Assembly: GCF_002288925.2 (NCBI RefSeq)
Contig: NW_022098001.1
Location: forward strand, 12,458,557-12,522,556
DNA from: Delphinapterus leucas
Taxonomy: Eukaryota; Chordata; Mammalia; Artiodactyla; Monodontidae
DNA: 64,000 bases
Reading direction: 5' to 3'
Shown: piece by piece, positions 1 through 10,439 of the stretch
Layout: each line of letters begins with the position of its first letter
Position numbering within the stretch: position 1 is the stretch's first letter
Notes under the pieces: model-generated
Databases searched by the model: none
Told to the model about the DNA's origin: nothing
The model's input: only the letters and a program-made list of their open reading frames with translations
Translations under genes and position numbers: made by a program

Positions 1-479
1 GGAGCTCGATCAATATGGTACTGTCCCTAATGATGCAGGATCAAGGAGGGCAGAACACAGAGATAAATAAGAGAGAGTTTGTCAACATGGTAGCACTTTC
101 CCCTGAGATAGGATTTAACATATGGCAAGGACCTCACAAGAGGATTCTAATATGCAGCTAGGTTAGATTTTTGGGAATCTTGGAAAAAGTGATGCCCCAC
201 ACTACAAGTGCCAGATCTGCCAAGGCAGATGGTTTAGGAAGGGATCAAAGGTTCAGAGAGGTGGGCATACTAGATAGATTACCTAAGGCTAGAAAGTCCG
301 CCAGCCAACCATTTACCAAAGCAATAAGGATGGGCTGATGAGAGAGGCAAGAACTCCAAGATAATAGAGGTCAGGTAGCTGCAGTTAAATGTCAGATGGA
401 GGTGTGTCCAATTATCAAAATGTAAAATTGTGGCAGTAGGTTCAGAGTGACACAAAGATCTACAGGATGTAGGGGTGGT
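1..479. other. Unassigned sequence left of the ERV pol remnant
   Basis: No gene is recognised. It may be further decayed retroviral sequence, since it directly abuts the pol remnant, but no diagnostic motif was found. Confidence 0.3.
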
Positions 480-1610
480 GGTCCCCACTGTATCTCCATT
501 TAATTTTCAGCCTGGTTCCCTCAAAAATTAAATAAAGTTAGAGGATGACAGTGCACTGTTGTAAACTCAATCAAATAGTAACCTGAGTGAAGCTGCAGTT
601 CCATGTGGTACCTTTGCTTGAGCAGATTATAACCTGAGAAGCTGCTGTCCCATGTGGTACCTTTGCTTGAGCAGATTATCGTGGCCTTAGACATGTGGTA
701 TGCTGCCATTAATCAGATACATATATTCTCTTCCATTCTCATTAGAAAGGAAGATGAGAAAAAAAGTCATGTTCATTTAGAACGAACAGTCTTACCCCAG
801 GGCTATGTTAATTCTACCATCCTCTGTTGTAATATAGTACAAAAACACGTAGGCCAGCTGGACATCTCACAGAACTTTGCACTGGTCCACTAGAGCAGTT
901 ACATGATACTCATTGGAGAGGATGAGCAAGAAAGGCTGAGAGGTAGCAATACTGTAAGACACATGAGCTCTAGAGAGTTGGAAGTAAACCTAAACAAGAT
1001 GAAGGGACCCACTACATCAGTAAAATATTTGACGAGTGGTCTGGGGTGTGCTGGGACATCCCTCCAAGGTAAAAGGCAGATTATTGAATCTTGCGTTTCC
1101 CACCACAGAGAAGAAAGCACAATGCTTGGTAGACTTCTTTGGTTCCTTGAGTCAACATTTCTATAACTAGGGATTCTCTAACTCATATACTGAGGGACAA
1201 AAAATGCTGCCAGGTTTGAGCGGGACCAGAGCAGGAAAAGGCTCTTCAGCAGATCCAGACTGCAGGAAGCACTGCCCTGAAGTTGGGCCACACAACCAGG
1301 CAAACGCTATGATACTGGATTTATCAGTGTGGGAAAACACACCATAGAGAATTTATGGAAATTCCTAACGGAAGAACCACAACATAGTCCCCCAGGATTC
1401 TGGAACAGGTCTATGTCACCTTCAAAGAAATATAATACACCCTTCGAAAACAGATGGCCTTCCCAGACCACATTCCTAATGAGGAAAACTGGAAAGACCC
1501 ATCCTAGCTTCAGAGCTTCCCATAGAGTTAGCTTCTGTCTTATCCTGCTTTCTTCCCTGCCCTTTCTTTCCACAGGTGTTGATCCCTCTAGCCCTCCCTT
1601 ATAATATTTC
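480..1610 (+). pseudogene. Endogenous retrovirus pol remnant (ERV-L-like), non-functional
   Basis: The plus-strand frame that is open from 654 carries reverse transcriptase features: an LPQGYVNS motif at 792-815 and, after a stop, MILIGEDEQE from 903. A KGPTTSVKYL block follows near 1,000, and a later FWNRSMSPSKKYNTPFEN segment (about 1,400-1,453) resembles the region between reverse transcriptase and RNase H of class III (ERV-L) elements. All three open stretches (654-893, 903-1166, 1329-1604) share one frame. The catalytic YxDD position (about 891-902) is destroyed: it begins with a TAG stop and has no aspartates. A roughly 50-bp tandem duplication interrupts the start. No LTRs, gag or env were recognised. 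It is an old, dead copy; the family assignment is from recognition only. Confidence 0.7.
580..679 (+). repeat. Imperfect tandem duplication, about 50 bp x 2
   Basis: Copy 1 (580-630) and copy 2 (631-679) share the run catgtggtacctttgcttga and the following gcagattat. The first parts differ by small indels and substitutions. Confidence 0.9.
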
Positions 1611-1842
1611 TGCATGGTAATTTCTCTCTTAGAGTCTGCATCCTGGAAAACCCAACCTGTGATAGGTGTTGTGTTGGCTGGTTTTAAGCCTATTGTATGA
1701 TTTCATTATAACCTCTGCAAATGATTCCAGTTGGACCCTGGTCGAACAAACACTGCTGAGTTTAAATACTTTTCTGCTTCCTTTGAAAATTCTTATGGAC
1801 AGTATATCCTGAATCCAAACAAGAATTTACTTAAAACATAGT

Positions 1843-2249
1843 AGCAACCACCTCATACATCATACCCTTAAGGATGTCAAAAAAATAAAAATATTAGAAA
1901 GAATGTGGAGAAATTGAAGCTTTCATGCACTGTTGGTGGGAATGTAAAATGGTAGAGCCATTATGGAAAACAGTATGGTAGCTCCTCAAAAAATTACAAA
2001 ATAGAATTACTATATGATCCAGTAATTCTACTTCCAGGTATTCAAGGGGATCAGAATGGAGGTTCCTCAAAAAACTAAAAATAGTGTTGCCATATGATCC
2101 AGCAATCCCACTCCTGGGCATATATCCTGCCAAAACTATAATTTGACAAGATGCCTGCATTCCTAGGTTCATGGCAGCACTGTTTACAATAGCCAAGACA
2201 CGGAAACAACCTAAGTGTCCATCGACAGATGAATGGATAAAGAAGATGT

Positions 2250-2284
<35 letters not shown>

Positions 2285-2664
2285 GAATATATATATATGT
2301 ATATACACAATGGAATATTACTCAGCCATAAAAAAGAATGAAATAATGTCATTTGCAGCAACATGGATGGACCTAGTGATTATCATACTAATTGAAGTAA
2401 GTCAGACAAGGACAAATACCCTATGATATCACTTATTTGTGGAATCAAAAATATGACACGAATGAACTTATCTATGAAAGAGAAACAGACTCATAGACAT
2501 AGAGAACAGACTTGCGGTTGCCAAGGGGGAGGGAAGGATTTGGAGTTTGGGGTTAGCAGATGCAAACTTTTATGTATATGTAGAACTGAATCACTTTGCT
2601 GTACACCAAAAACTAATACAACATTGTAAATCAACTATACTTCAGTAAAATAAAATTTTAAAGG
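1843..2664 (+). mobile_element. L1 fragments: end of ORF2 and 3' UTR
   Basis: The sequence contains typical L1 ORF2 C-terminal DNA (gaatgtggagaaattgaagc, catatgatccagcaatccca, aatggaatattactcagcca), followed by a 3' UTR ending in an A-rich tail. Positions 1,960-2,035 and 2,058-2,110 cover the same part of ORF2 twice, so this may be two abutting L1 copies or an internal duplication. It contains a TA-rich microsatellite. No open reading frame of useful length remains. Confidence 0.85.
2252..2304. repeat. (TA)n microsatellite
   Basis: An AT dinucleotide tract with small interruptions, inside the L1 fragment. It creates spurious Tyr/Ile-rich reading frames on the minus strand. Confidence 0.95.
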
Positions 2665-3200
2665 AAAAGAATGCGCTACCAAAAAAATATGCCACTTTAG
2701 CATAAGGATTAATTTGAGCTGAAGACAATTGACAAACAGCAGGTGCAGGGGAAAGCTCTCTACCCTCCCCTTTCTGCCTAAAGGGAGAGTACAAATTTTC
2801 CTTTGTGAAGAAGTCCCCACTCCCCTCTCCTGTACCAAGAGAAGGAAAACAACCTTCATTGCTAGAGATGGCACTAGAATGAACCTGCACAAACAAACCT
2901 TATTAAAATAATACTTATCTTCCATTAGCTTCCTGCATCTATTTACCTTCCTATTTACCTTACCTCCCCCCAAATCCAAAATCTCTTTTCTTTTATTTTG
3001 GCAAGTCTCCACAAATTTATTGCTCTTTGTTAAAATAGTACACAAGCCCCTGGGTCTAACTGCTTCTTTGGGTCTTCACTTCTTTTCTATGAAGTCCTCT
3101 ATATGCATACATAGTAAACCATTTCTCTTGTTAACCTGTCCTTTGGCAGTTGAATTTTCAGGGTCCCAGTCACCAAAGAAGGTAGAGGAAAAAGATTTTT
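2665..3200. other. Intergenic sequence, nothing recognised
   Basis: No gene, young repeat or convincing conserved motif was recognised between the two L1 blocks. Confidence 0.5.
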
Positions 3201-3204
3201 TTCC

Positions 3205-3735
3205 TCCCCTGCAGTTTATACCCAAGAGAATTGAAAATACATTTTTATATACCCATATTCATAGTGGTATTATTCACAGTAGCCCCAAACTGGAAGCAAC
3301 CCAAGTCTCCACTGACAGATGAATGGGTAAACAAAACGTGTTGCATACATAAAGTGAAATATTGTTCAGGCTTAGAAAGAAGGAAAATTTGATGCGTGCT
3401 ATAAGGATAAACCTTAAGGACATTATGCTGAGTAAAATAAGCCAGTCATAAAAAGAAAATTACTGTATAATTCCACTTATATGAAGTCCCTAGGGTAGTC
3501 AAGCTCATAGAGACAGAAAGTAGAATGGTGGTTGCTAGGGGATGGGGGTAAGGGAGAATGGGGAGTTATTGTTTAAGGGGTATAGAATTTCAGATTTGCA
3601 AGAGGAATAGCATTCTATGGATGAACGATGATGATGGTAGTAAAACAACGTGAATGTACTTAGTGTCATTAAACTGTATACCTAAAAATGGTTAAGATGG
3701 TAAATTTTGTGGTATATGCATTTTATGACAACTAA
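3205..3735 (+). mobile_element. Ancient L1 (L1M-type) 3' end
   Basis: Diverged L1 sequence is recognisable from ccactgacagatgaatgggt and agaatggtggttgctagggg, in sense orientation, without a clear tail or target-site duplication. Confidence 0.65.
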
Positions 3736-3924
3736 AATTTCAAAAAACAAAAGCATAGTGGCAGCCTTTAAGTAGTTGGTAGGAGCCTGGGGATCATGTA
3801 CAGTTAAAATCCTTCTCTTATTGAGAGAAGAGAGCCTCTTCTTAAAGATACAGATGGATTTCTTAGTTTGGGAATGTTTTAAGTGATTGCTTGATATCTC
3901 ATGCTTTTGTTTAGTATTCATTTC

Positions 3925-4400
3925 TTGCAGGGGTTGTCCCCTGCCTAGCGTTGTGCTGGATTCCAGGAATCAAGGACAAATGAAACACTGTCTCTGCTCT
4001 CAAGGAGATTAGAGGCAGGTGGAAGAGACAAGCATGTGAAAAGATGGTTTTAATATGATGTGACAAGGGCTAGACTAAAGGTGAGCACATCTAAGAGGGC
4101 ATCTAAATCATACTGGAGGGCAGAGAAAGCTTCCTGAAAGAGGTGATGTTTTGCTTCATCTTGAAGAATGATTAGAATTAATTAGGCAGAGGAGTCAAGG
4201 CATTCTAGGAAGAGACTGTCGTGTACACAAAGACATGGAGGTGTGAAACACGACGACCTATGTGGGGAGGGAATGTAATAAGTGTGCAGAGGAGATACAG
4301 TGGATAGTTAGGCAAGGATCACATCCAAGACTGTTTGGAGATCAGTTAGAGTGTGGACTTTATCATAAAATCTACAGGGAGCTTTTATAAGCAGAATAAT
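3925..4400. repeat. Ancient LINE-like repeat, family uncertain
   Basis: The text contains tgtgctggattccaggaatc, ctctcaaggagattagaggc and gcattctaggaagagactg. It resembles the repeated pattern of old L2/L3-class elements also seen near 16,300, 19,330 and 56,400. Assignment is tentative. Confidence 0.35.
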
Positions 4401-4464
4401 TACATCCCCATTTCAGGACAATGCAATATTTTCACAGTGGATAAAAAGGGTTCTAAGAGATTGT

Positions 4465-4995
4465 TTCAGCCAGCTATTGGTGTATAACAAACCGTCCTAG
4501 CCTCTTAAAACAACTCTTTTATTCTTGCTCACATGTTGTTGGCCAGGCCTATACTAGGCTGGGCTTAGCTGGCTTCTCTGCTTCAACCTGCAAGTCTGTC
4601 TGGGCTCAGTTCCTCACTGTACGTGGACCTCACATCTGTTCCGTGTGTGTTAATTCTGGGACCTGGGATAAAGGGGAAGTACTACCTATGGGGGCTTCTT
4701 CTCATCCTCCTTGGTGCAGTTGACCATCCAGGGCATCTTCTTTCCATGGCAATGGCAGAAGCCCCAGAGAGAAGGCAGAAACTGTGATTCTCTTAAGGCC
4801 TGGGATCAGAACAGGGACAAAATGATGTCCACCCACATTCCATTGGGCAAAGCAAGTCATATAGCTGAGTCTAAAGACAAGAGGCAGGGAAGTACACCAT
4901 GCCTCTAGTGAGAGAAACTGTAAACTCACTTGTAAAGAATGTAGATACAAGGAGAGGTGAAAAATTGGGGTCAACAGTTCAATCCACAATAGAGG
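4465..4995 (+). repeat. Ancient LTR-like interspersed repeat, family uncertain
   Basis: Contains ggtgtataacaaaccgtcct, cctcttaaaacaactctttt and cattgggcaaagcaagtcat, a composition typical of old mammalian MaLR-type LTRs. No ends or target duplication are visible. Confidence 0.4.
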
Positions 4996-5029
4996 CCATT
5001 TTTACTCAATACTTAGAGGCTACAGACAG

Positions 5030-5170
5030 ACTATTATTTAATATCTCTGTGGCCTTCTACAAGTTATTTAAAATTCTCTAGACATCAGTTTTCTCATCCA
5101 TAAAATCTAGATTTGTATCTCCCCCATCTTGTGATTGCAAGGCTTGCATGTGATACTGTCCATGGACTTT
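5030..5170 (+). repeat. MIR fragment
   Basis: Diverged MIR core: tctacaagttatttaaaatt followed by cagttttctcatccataaaa, the usual MIR order. Confidence 0.6.
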
Positions 5171-5304
5171 GCATTTTGGGCACCACTGCTAGTTATATGT
5201 AGCATGCCATGACTCTATGGATAAGAACTATGGGGAGAGAGATCAGTGGTTTGACTTTGGTGCTGCAAAGTCAACATATTGGAGAGAAACAAAAATTCAG
5301 TAGA

Positions 5305-5511
5305 GGGGCTTCCCTGGTGGCGCAGTGGTTGAGAGTCCGCCTGCCAATGCAGGGGACATGGGTTCGTGCCCCGGTCCGGGGGATCCCACATGCCGCGGAG
5401 CGGCTGGGCCGGTGAGCCATGGCCACTGAGCCTGAGTGTCCGGAGCCTGTGCTCCGCAACCGGAGAGGCCACAACAGTGAGAGGCCTGCGTACCGCCAAA
5501 AAAAAAAAAAA
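5305..5511 (+). mobile_element. CHR SINE (cetacean tRNA-derived)
   Basis: Full-length element with head ggcttccctggtggcgcag, body gagcctgtgctccgcaac and a poly(A) tail. The tail abuts sequence repeating only about six bases of the left flank, so the target duplication is weak. Confidence 0.93.
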
Positions 5512-5563
5512 GTAGAACCCAGAATACAGTATTCCCCTAAGATGACTATTAACACCCTCTCTG

Positions 5564-5822
5564 AGGCATGGACATATATATATACACTACCAAACGTAAG
5601 GTAGATAGCTAGTGGGAAGCAGCTGCATAGCACAGGGAGATCAGCTCGGTGCTTTGTGACCGCCTGGAGGGGTGGGATAGGGAGGGTGGGAGGGAGGGAG
5701 ACGCAAGAGGGAAGAGATATGGGAACACATGTATATGTATAACTGATTCACTTTGTTATAAAGCAGAAACTAACACACCATTGTAAAGCAATTATACCCC
5801 AATAAAGATGTTAAAAAAAAAC
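5564..5822 (+). mobile_element. 5'-truncated L1 3' UTR with 11-bp target-site duplication
   Basis: The L1 3' end includes agctgcatagcacagggaga, ctgattcactttgttataaa and a tail of A residues. It is flanked by caccctctctg at 5,553-5,563 and 5,823-5,833, the mark of target-primed insertion. Confidence 0.93.
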
Positions 5823-5833
5823 CACCCTCTCTG

Positions 5834-6569
5834 CCGGCAACTACAACTTTTTGTCTTTGGGGAAAGATGTGTCTCCCAGAAGAAAGCCAGCCAAATGATA
5901 TGTGTTTGGTCTGACAGTTCTTTTATACATCCACTTTATTCCTTGGCAGTTTGAATTTTTGGTTCATGAATAAGAGGGGTATTTACCCCAGAAGTGTCTA
6001 GGACAAAGTTGGACAGGAAGCAAGTGGAAAAAGCACCTCCTGGCATTGCTTTAGAGAGGTTCTCCTTGAGTCTGTAGCTACTGCTCTGTCCAGATGGCCT
6101 CCCTTGGCTGAAGCATTGTGCCAAAGACAATACCCAAAGTGTTCTTATTTATCTTCTCAGATTGAGAGCAACTGGCCCAACATCACACAGCCCTTCGGAC
6201 CCAATTCTCTTGAATCCCACTGCAATGCTCTTTCTCCTATTGGTATAAATTAGATAGGCAAAAGGCTAAGCTGCTGTATAAAAGACAACACAAAACATAG
6301 AAACTCAAATAATATTGCCATTCATTTCTCTCTCATATTGTCCAGAGATGGGCAGGCAGTCAAAATGGGTTGGAGGCTGAAGTCCAAGTGGACATCCAGG
6401 AATGCAGGTTTCTTTTATTTTCTTGCTTCAACATCCTCAAGCAGCCCTTCCCAATTGAGAGAATTAAGCCTTAATGCTTTAAAGCATCCATTGTAGTAAT
6501 GAATTAACCTTTCTCTTATGTGTCTGGAATAGTATAGCTTTGTACCATCCTTGGAATAATGGAGATAAG
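5834..6569. other. Intergenic sequence; possible MIR and LTR-like traces only
   Basis: A MIR-like antisense trace may lie near 6,160-6,240, and an old interspersed repeat may cover about 6,250-6,450. No gene is recognised. Confidence 0.35.
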
Positions 6570-6580
6570 AGTTACTTAAA

Positions 6581-6639
6581 AGCAGAAACTAACACACCAT
6601 TGTAAAGCAATTATACTCCAATAAAGATGTTAAAAAAAA
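6581..6639 (+). mobile_element. Ultra-short L1 3'-end insertion (about 59 bp)
   Basis: Only the last bases of an L1 3' UTR plus tail are present (agcagaaactaacacaccat to aataaagatgttaaaa). It is flanked by an exact 11-bp duplication agttacttaaa at 6,570-6,580 and 6,640-6,650. Confidence 0.93.
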
Positions 6640-6679
6640 AGTTACTTAAATCATTTTCTGTAAGGTTTATTTCTCTTAC

Positions 6680-7030
6680 AGGAACCCCACTTGAGATAGG
6701 CTGCTAGAGTGTGGTTCTTACCCCGTGTGTGAAGCCGGACCCCAGCACCACATCTGCACATTCTAATCCACGGGAAGGGAGACAAAAAACGGGAGAGAAA
6801 GGGGATTCTTAATCAACTGACCTGGGAGTTGCATGCATTACTTCTGCTCACACCTGATTGGCCAAAATATAATTTCACTGCCACATTTAGTTACAATGGT
6901 GCTGGGGAAAGTAGTCTCTACCTTGGCAGCCATAGGCACAGCTAAAACTTTTGGGGATTCTATTACTAATAGGAAGAAGGATGGAATAAACAGGGAGACC
7001 ATTATCAGTCTCTGCCACATTTGACTATTA
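6680..7030 (+). repeat. Ancient LTR-like interspersed repeat, family uncertain
   Basis: The text ctgattggccaaaatataat, ggggaaagtagtctctacct and cagtctctgccacattt has the look of an old LTR fragment like that at 4,465-4,995. Ends are not defined. Confidence 0.35.
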
Positions 7031-7254
7031 TTCACTAGAGAGTAAGTTTCATGAGAGCAGGAACTGTGACTCATTCACTAAGGACGAATAAATAAGTATA
7101 TATATTTTTAGCATAGTATCCAATACGTAGAAGATTGAATTCCTTTTATTTATATCGCATTAAGGTAGCTCAGAGGACTGTCTGAAATTATAATTTTCAA
7201 AAGATCCAAGGACTAAATACTTCAGTGAATACTTACTCAACATTTTTTTTTTTT

Positions 7255-7297
7255 TTGACAGGGGAGGGAAGGTAAACTTGATTTGCCCTGAGGTAAG
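7255..7297. repeat. Donor copy A of a locally duplicated 43-bp block
   Basis: This 43-bp block, starting ttgacaggggagggaaggt, occurs again without mismatch at 7,796-7,838. Confidence 0.95.
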
Positions 7298-7313
7298 TTT
7301 CTCATTGTTAGTT

Positions 7314-7445
7314 GTTGTTGTTGTTGTTTTTGGAGTATAATTGCTTTACAATGTTGTGTTAGTTTCTGCTGTACAATGAAGTGAATCAGCTCTATGTATA
7401 CCTATATCCCCTCCCTCTTGGACCTCCCTCCCACCCCACCCCCCA
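7314..7445 (-). mobile_element. L1 3'-end insertion, minus strand
   Basis: An inverted L1 3' UTR (ggagtataattgctttacaa, then gttagtttctgctgtacaat) is preceded by a TTG/T-rich tract representing its tail. tgttagtt occurs on both sides (7,306-7,313 and 7,446-7,453). Confidence 0.85.
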
Positions 7446-7656
7446 TGTTAGTTTTAATTATTGATTACTTTGACTTTCAAATGTTCAGGATCAATTTTTG
7501 GACTTTCATAAACCTGCAGAAGAAAAACTCTTTCATCAACTGTAACACAAAGGGAACTGTTAGGATATGAAAATTATGTGGAATAAAGGAGCTGGTATTT
7601 GTAAAAAGCACTTAAAATGATGCCTGGCACATGGTGAGTGCTATATAAGTGTTATA

Positions 7657-7713
7657 GATGATAGAAGATAAATGATGATAGATAGATAGATTAGATAGAT
7701 AGATAGATAGATG
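7657..7713. repeat. (GATA)n microsatellite
   Basis: Interrupted GATA tetranucleotide array. Confidence 0.95.
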
Positions 7714-7740
7714 GAATGAAGGAAACATTTTTCTACTAAA

Positions 7741-7841
7741 TGTTGTTCCTTATCTCTACTTCTGTCCTGTGGTCTGGTACCTGGATCTCTTTGGATTGAC
7801 AGGGGAGGGAAGGTAAACTTGATTTGCCCTGAGGTAAGGCG
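7741..7841. other. Chimeric templated insertion with 12-bp flanking repeat
   Basis: This 101-bp segment sits between two copies of ttttctactaaa (7,729-7,740 and 7,842-7,853). Bases 7,745-7,801 are an exact copy of 9,139-9,195. Bases 7,796-7,838 are an exact copy of 7,255-7,297. The two source blocks overlap by ttgaca at the join. The remaining bases are short fillers of four and three bases. There is no poly(A) tail. Confidence 0.9.
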
Positions 7842-7853
7842 TTTTCTACTAAA

Positions 7854-8691
7854 GGCAGAAACTGTCACTAGACCTCTTGGGCAGGAGACATCTCACCAGA
7901 AACCTCAAGATTCATTTCTTTGCTTGGCCAAGGCTGGATGTACTTTGCCTACTACATGTACTAGAGTCAAGGTAACTCTTACCGATCTCTTGGTGGACCC
8001 TAAAATGACAAGCAAATTGGATGAGAGCGGACATTGGTTTAGCAGGTAGAGACAGCGTCTGACTCAGAAGGAGGCCAGTGCCATAGCAAGAAACATTAGG
8101 AGTCCTCAGACCTAGTCTTCTGAGGTCCTTCTCGGGCACGTTAGAGATAATCTAGCACGCAGACATAAGATGACCTGGGCGTGTGAAATGTGTCCACCCC
8201 TGGTTTTGGCAGAGCAGTCCGGAATAGATGCATGGTTTGGCCCACCTTCCATGCACCCATGCTCCGTTCCTCTGCAACAGCACTTCGCTGCCCTTCTAGG
8301 GATCCACTGCTCTCTCTTTCCACATGGTTTTCGTACAGTTGTGCCCACCTCTCCACCATACCCAGAACGAGTACGCCATCTTCCTAACCAGGTGACTGGT
8401 TCGGAAGTGGGTATACGACTCAAACTGAACTAGAGTCTTCCTTAAAATGTAATGCAGACACTGGAAGAGAGAGGGTGGATTCTTCTGGACAGATAAAGGA
8501 AAGTGGAAGTTGATCTATTTGAAAACATCTCTCCTAGCGCTAGAAAGGACATATGTGGTGAAAAAATGCAGCCAAACCAAAGAGAGAGGCAGGGTTGAGC
8601 CGATATCAGTTGGAAAGTACTGATACGATTTAAACGCCAAGATCCAGTTGTTCCTGAAGCTAGATTTGCCCCTTTCAGCTACATGCGCCAA
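7854..8691. other. Intergenic sequence, nothing recognised
   Basis: Short open frames occur on both strands but none has recognisable homology, and no repeat family was recognised. Confidence 0.5.
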
Positions 8692-8699
8692 TAACTTCC

Positions 8700-8902
8700 T
8701 TTTTTTTTTTTCAGTACGCGGGCCTCTCACTGTTGTGGCCTCTCCCGTTGCGGAGCACAGGCTCTGGATATGCAGGCCCAGCAGCCGTGGCTCACAGGCC
8801 AAGCCGCTCCATGGCATGTGGGATCCTTCCAGACCGGGGCACGAACCCGTGTCCCCTGCATCGACAGGCGGACTCTCAACCACTGCGCCACCAGGGAAGC
8901 CC
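8700..8902 (-). mobile_element. CHR SINE, minus strand
   Basis: Inverted element with a poly(T) start and a terminal gcgccaccagggaagcc. It is flanked by taacttcc at 8,692-8,699 and 8,903-8,910. Confidence 0.95.
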
Positions 8903-8910
8903 TAACTTCC

Positions 8911-9685
8911 CTTTTTATTTAAGCTTATTTTAGCTAGGGTTTCTGCCATTTGCTTCTAAGAGAGTCCTGATTCATAGAGTACATGATTTGGTTGGATTAC
9001 CTTAGCAGGTGTAAGGGCTAAGCTCACCCATGGCTGACACTGCTGAGGACCTAGAGACAGCTCCTAGTTATGTCCCACTGGTTCAGAAAATTGCCCCAGG
9101 TTCCACTTTGTACTTTCCACTCTAAAACTTCTTCTCTGGTTCCTTATCTCTACTTCTGTCCTGTGGTCTGGTACCTGGATCTCTTTGGATTGACACTTCA
9201 TGGTACATTGAGCCTGGCCGCCTATTTCAGTCTCACCATGAATGCAGTTCCTCCAAAAACCCTGGGCTGCACCCTTTGTATCCCATGGGCCAATGTCTCC
9301 AACCTCTGCACCCGGCCCAGGACCCCTGAGCCAGACCTCTCTCTATAAGCGAGAACCACTGAGTCATTTTGTTTCCATCCTGTGGGCCCTTTGTTTCCTT
9401 GCATGGGCCCCTTAATACATGTTCCCCTTCTTTTGGTGGTGTTGCCCTTGGCTTTAATTGATGTTATTCAGGAAACCCAAAGGTCAAAACTTCCTCTATA
9501 GCTGAACAAAATATTCAGACTATTTTTCCCAGATTTGTTAATAGGAATTTTTGATGGGAAAGCATAGAAAGAATAAGCTTTTACAGAGAGGTTAGTCATT
9601 CAAATAAGGAAGTCTTAAAAATCTGTTTTGCATAAGGCACTCTGGCCACTTTTAGCCTTACATAAGACTTTTAGCCTATGGGAGT
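8911..9685. other. Intergenic sequence; source of duplicated block B; weak LTR-like look
   Basis: It holds the 57-bp block 9,139-9,195 that reappears at 7,745-7,801. A ctctataagc box near 9,340 and later T-rich text could belong to an old LTR, but no LTR ends or family were recognised. Confidence 0.35.
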
Positions 9686-9689
9686 GTGT

Positions 9690-10075
9690 TCCTATTGTAG
9701 ACTCAATTGTGTCCCCTCGAATTTCTTCCTAAGCCCCAGTGCTCAAAATGTAACTGTACTTGGAGATAGAATCTTTAAAGAAGTAATTAAGTTAAAAAGA
9801 AGTCATTAGGGTGGGCCCTAATCCAATATGTCTGGTGTCCTTATTGCAAGAAGCGATTAGGACAGATAAACAAAAGGAAGACAAAGTGAAGACATGGGGA
9901 GAAGACGGCCGTCTCTAAGGCAGAGAAAGAGGCCTCCGAAGAAACCAGCCCTGAGGACACCTTGATCTTGAACTCCTAGTCTCTAGAACAGTGAGAAAAT
10001 AACGTCTGTTTTTTAAACCACCCAGTCTGTGGTACCTTGTTATGGGTTCCCTTGCAAACTAATCAGTTCCCTACT
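9690..10075 (+). repeat. Ancient MaLR-like LTR fragment
   Basis: Features include gtgggccctaatccaatatg, tctggtgtccttattgcaag, aagacggccgtctctaaggc, and the end ccacccagtctgtggtacct then ttgttatggg. This is a common old interspersed repeat pattern; the subfamily is uncertain. Confidence 0.55.
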
Positions 10076-10439
10076 AATTATTAGCAAACTGGCATCTCTC
10101 TTCACCAAATTCCTTGGGAAAGAACAATAGAAATCTTTTCCTGCCTCTCTCTCTCAAAAAATACCCACAGGAAAGAAACCCATGGTATTTGTGGAATTAC
10201 TACTAAAGAGTTTCTTATCCAGCCCGTAATAAAGGTGTGGATCTGGGGTCTTGATCATTGGTGGGAGAGGATGATAGTACAGTATTCTCTTCCTCCAGTG
10301 TCAATTGTGGCCCCTCTTCCTTCTCTTCTTTCCCTTCCTCTCTCCTTCCCGAACGATTTGTGCAACAGCCATTAGATAGAGCTGAGCAAGTAAAGTGTGT
10401 ATGTGTGTGTGTTTAGGGCCTGGGGGGAGTGGTAAGCTG
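10076..10439. other. Intergenic sequence with CT-rich tract, nothing recognised
   Basis: A pyrimidine-rich stretch lies at about 10,290-10,350 and a short TG run at about 10,397-10,412. Confidence 0.5.

Noticed and set aside
1894..2364. 156-codon minus-strand open frame
   Set aside because: It is antisense to L1 ORF2 and runs through a (TA)n microsatellite that yields Tyr/Ile repeats.
5305..5380. tRNA-like sequence at SINE heads
   Set aside because: The tRNA similarity belongs to the promoter-derived head of CHR SINEs, which occur as many copies with target duplications. They are not functional tRNA genes.
7240..7262. Poly(T) followed by gacag as a splice acceptor explaining the duplicated block A
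   Set aside because: The copied block includes gacag itself, and block B has no GT donor at the join, so splicing does not explain the chimera.
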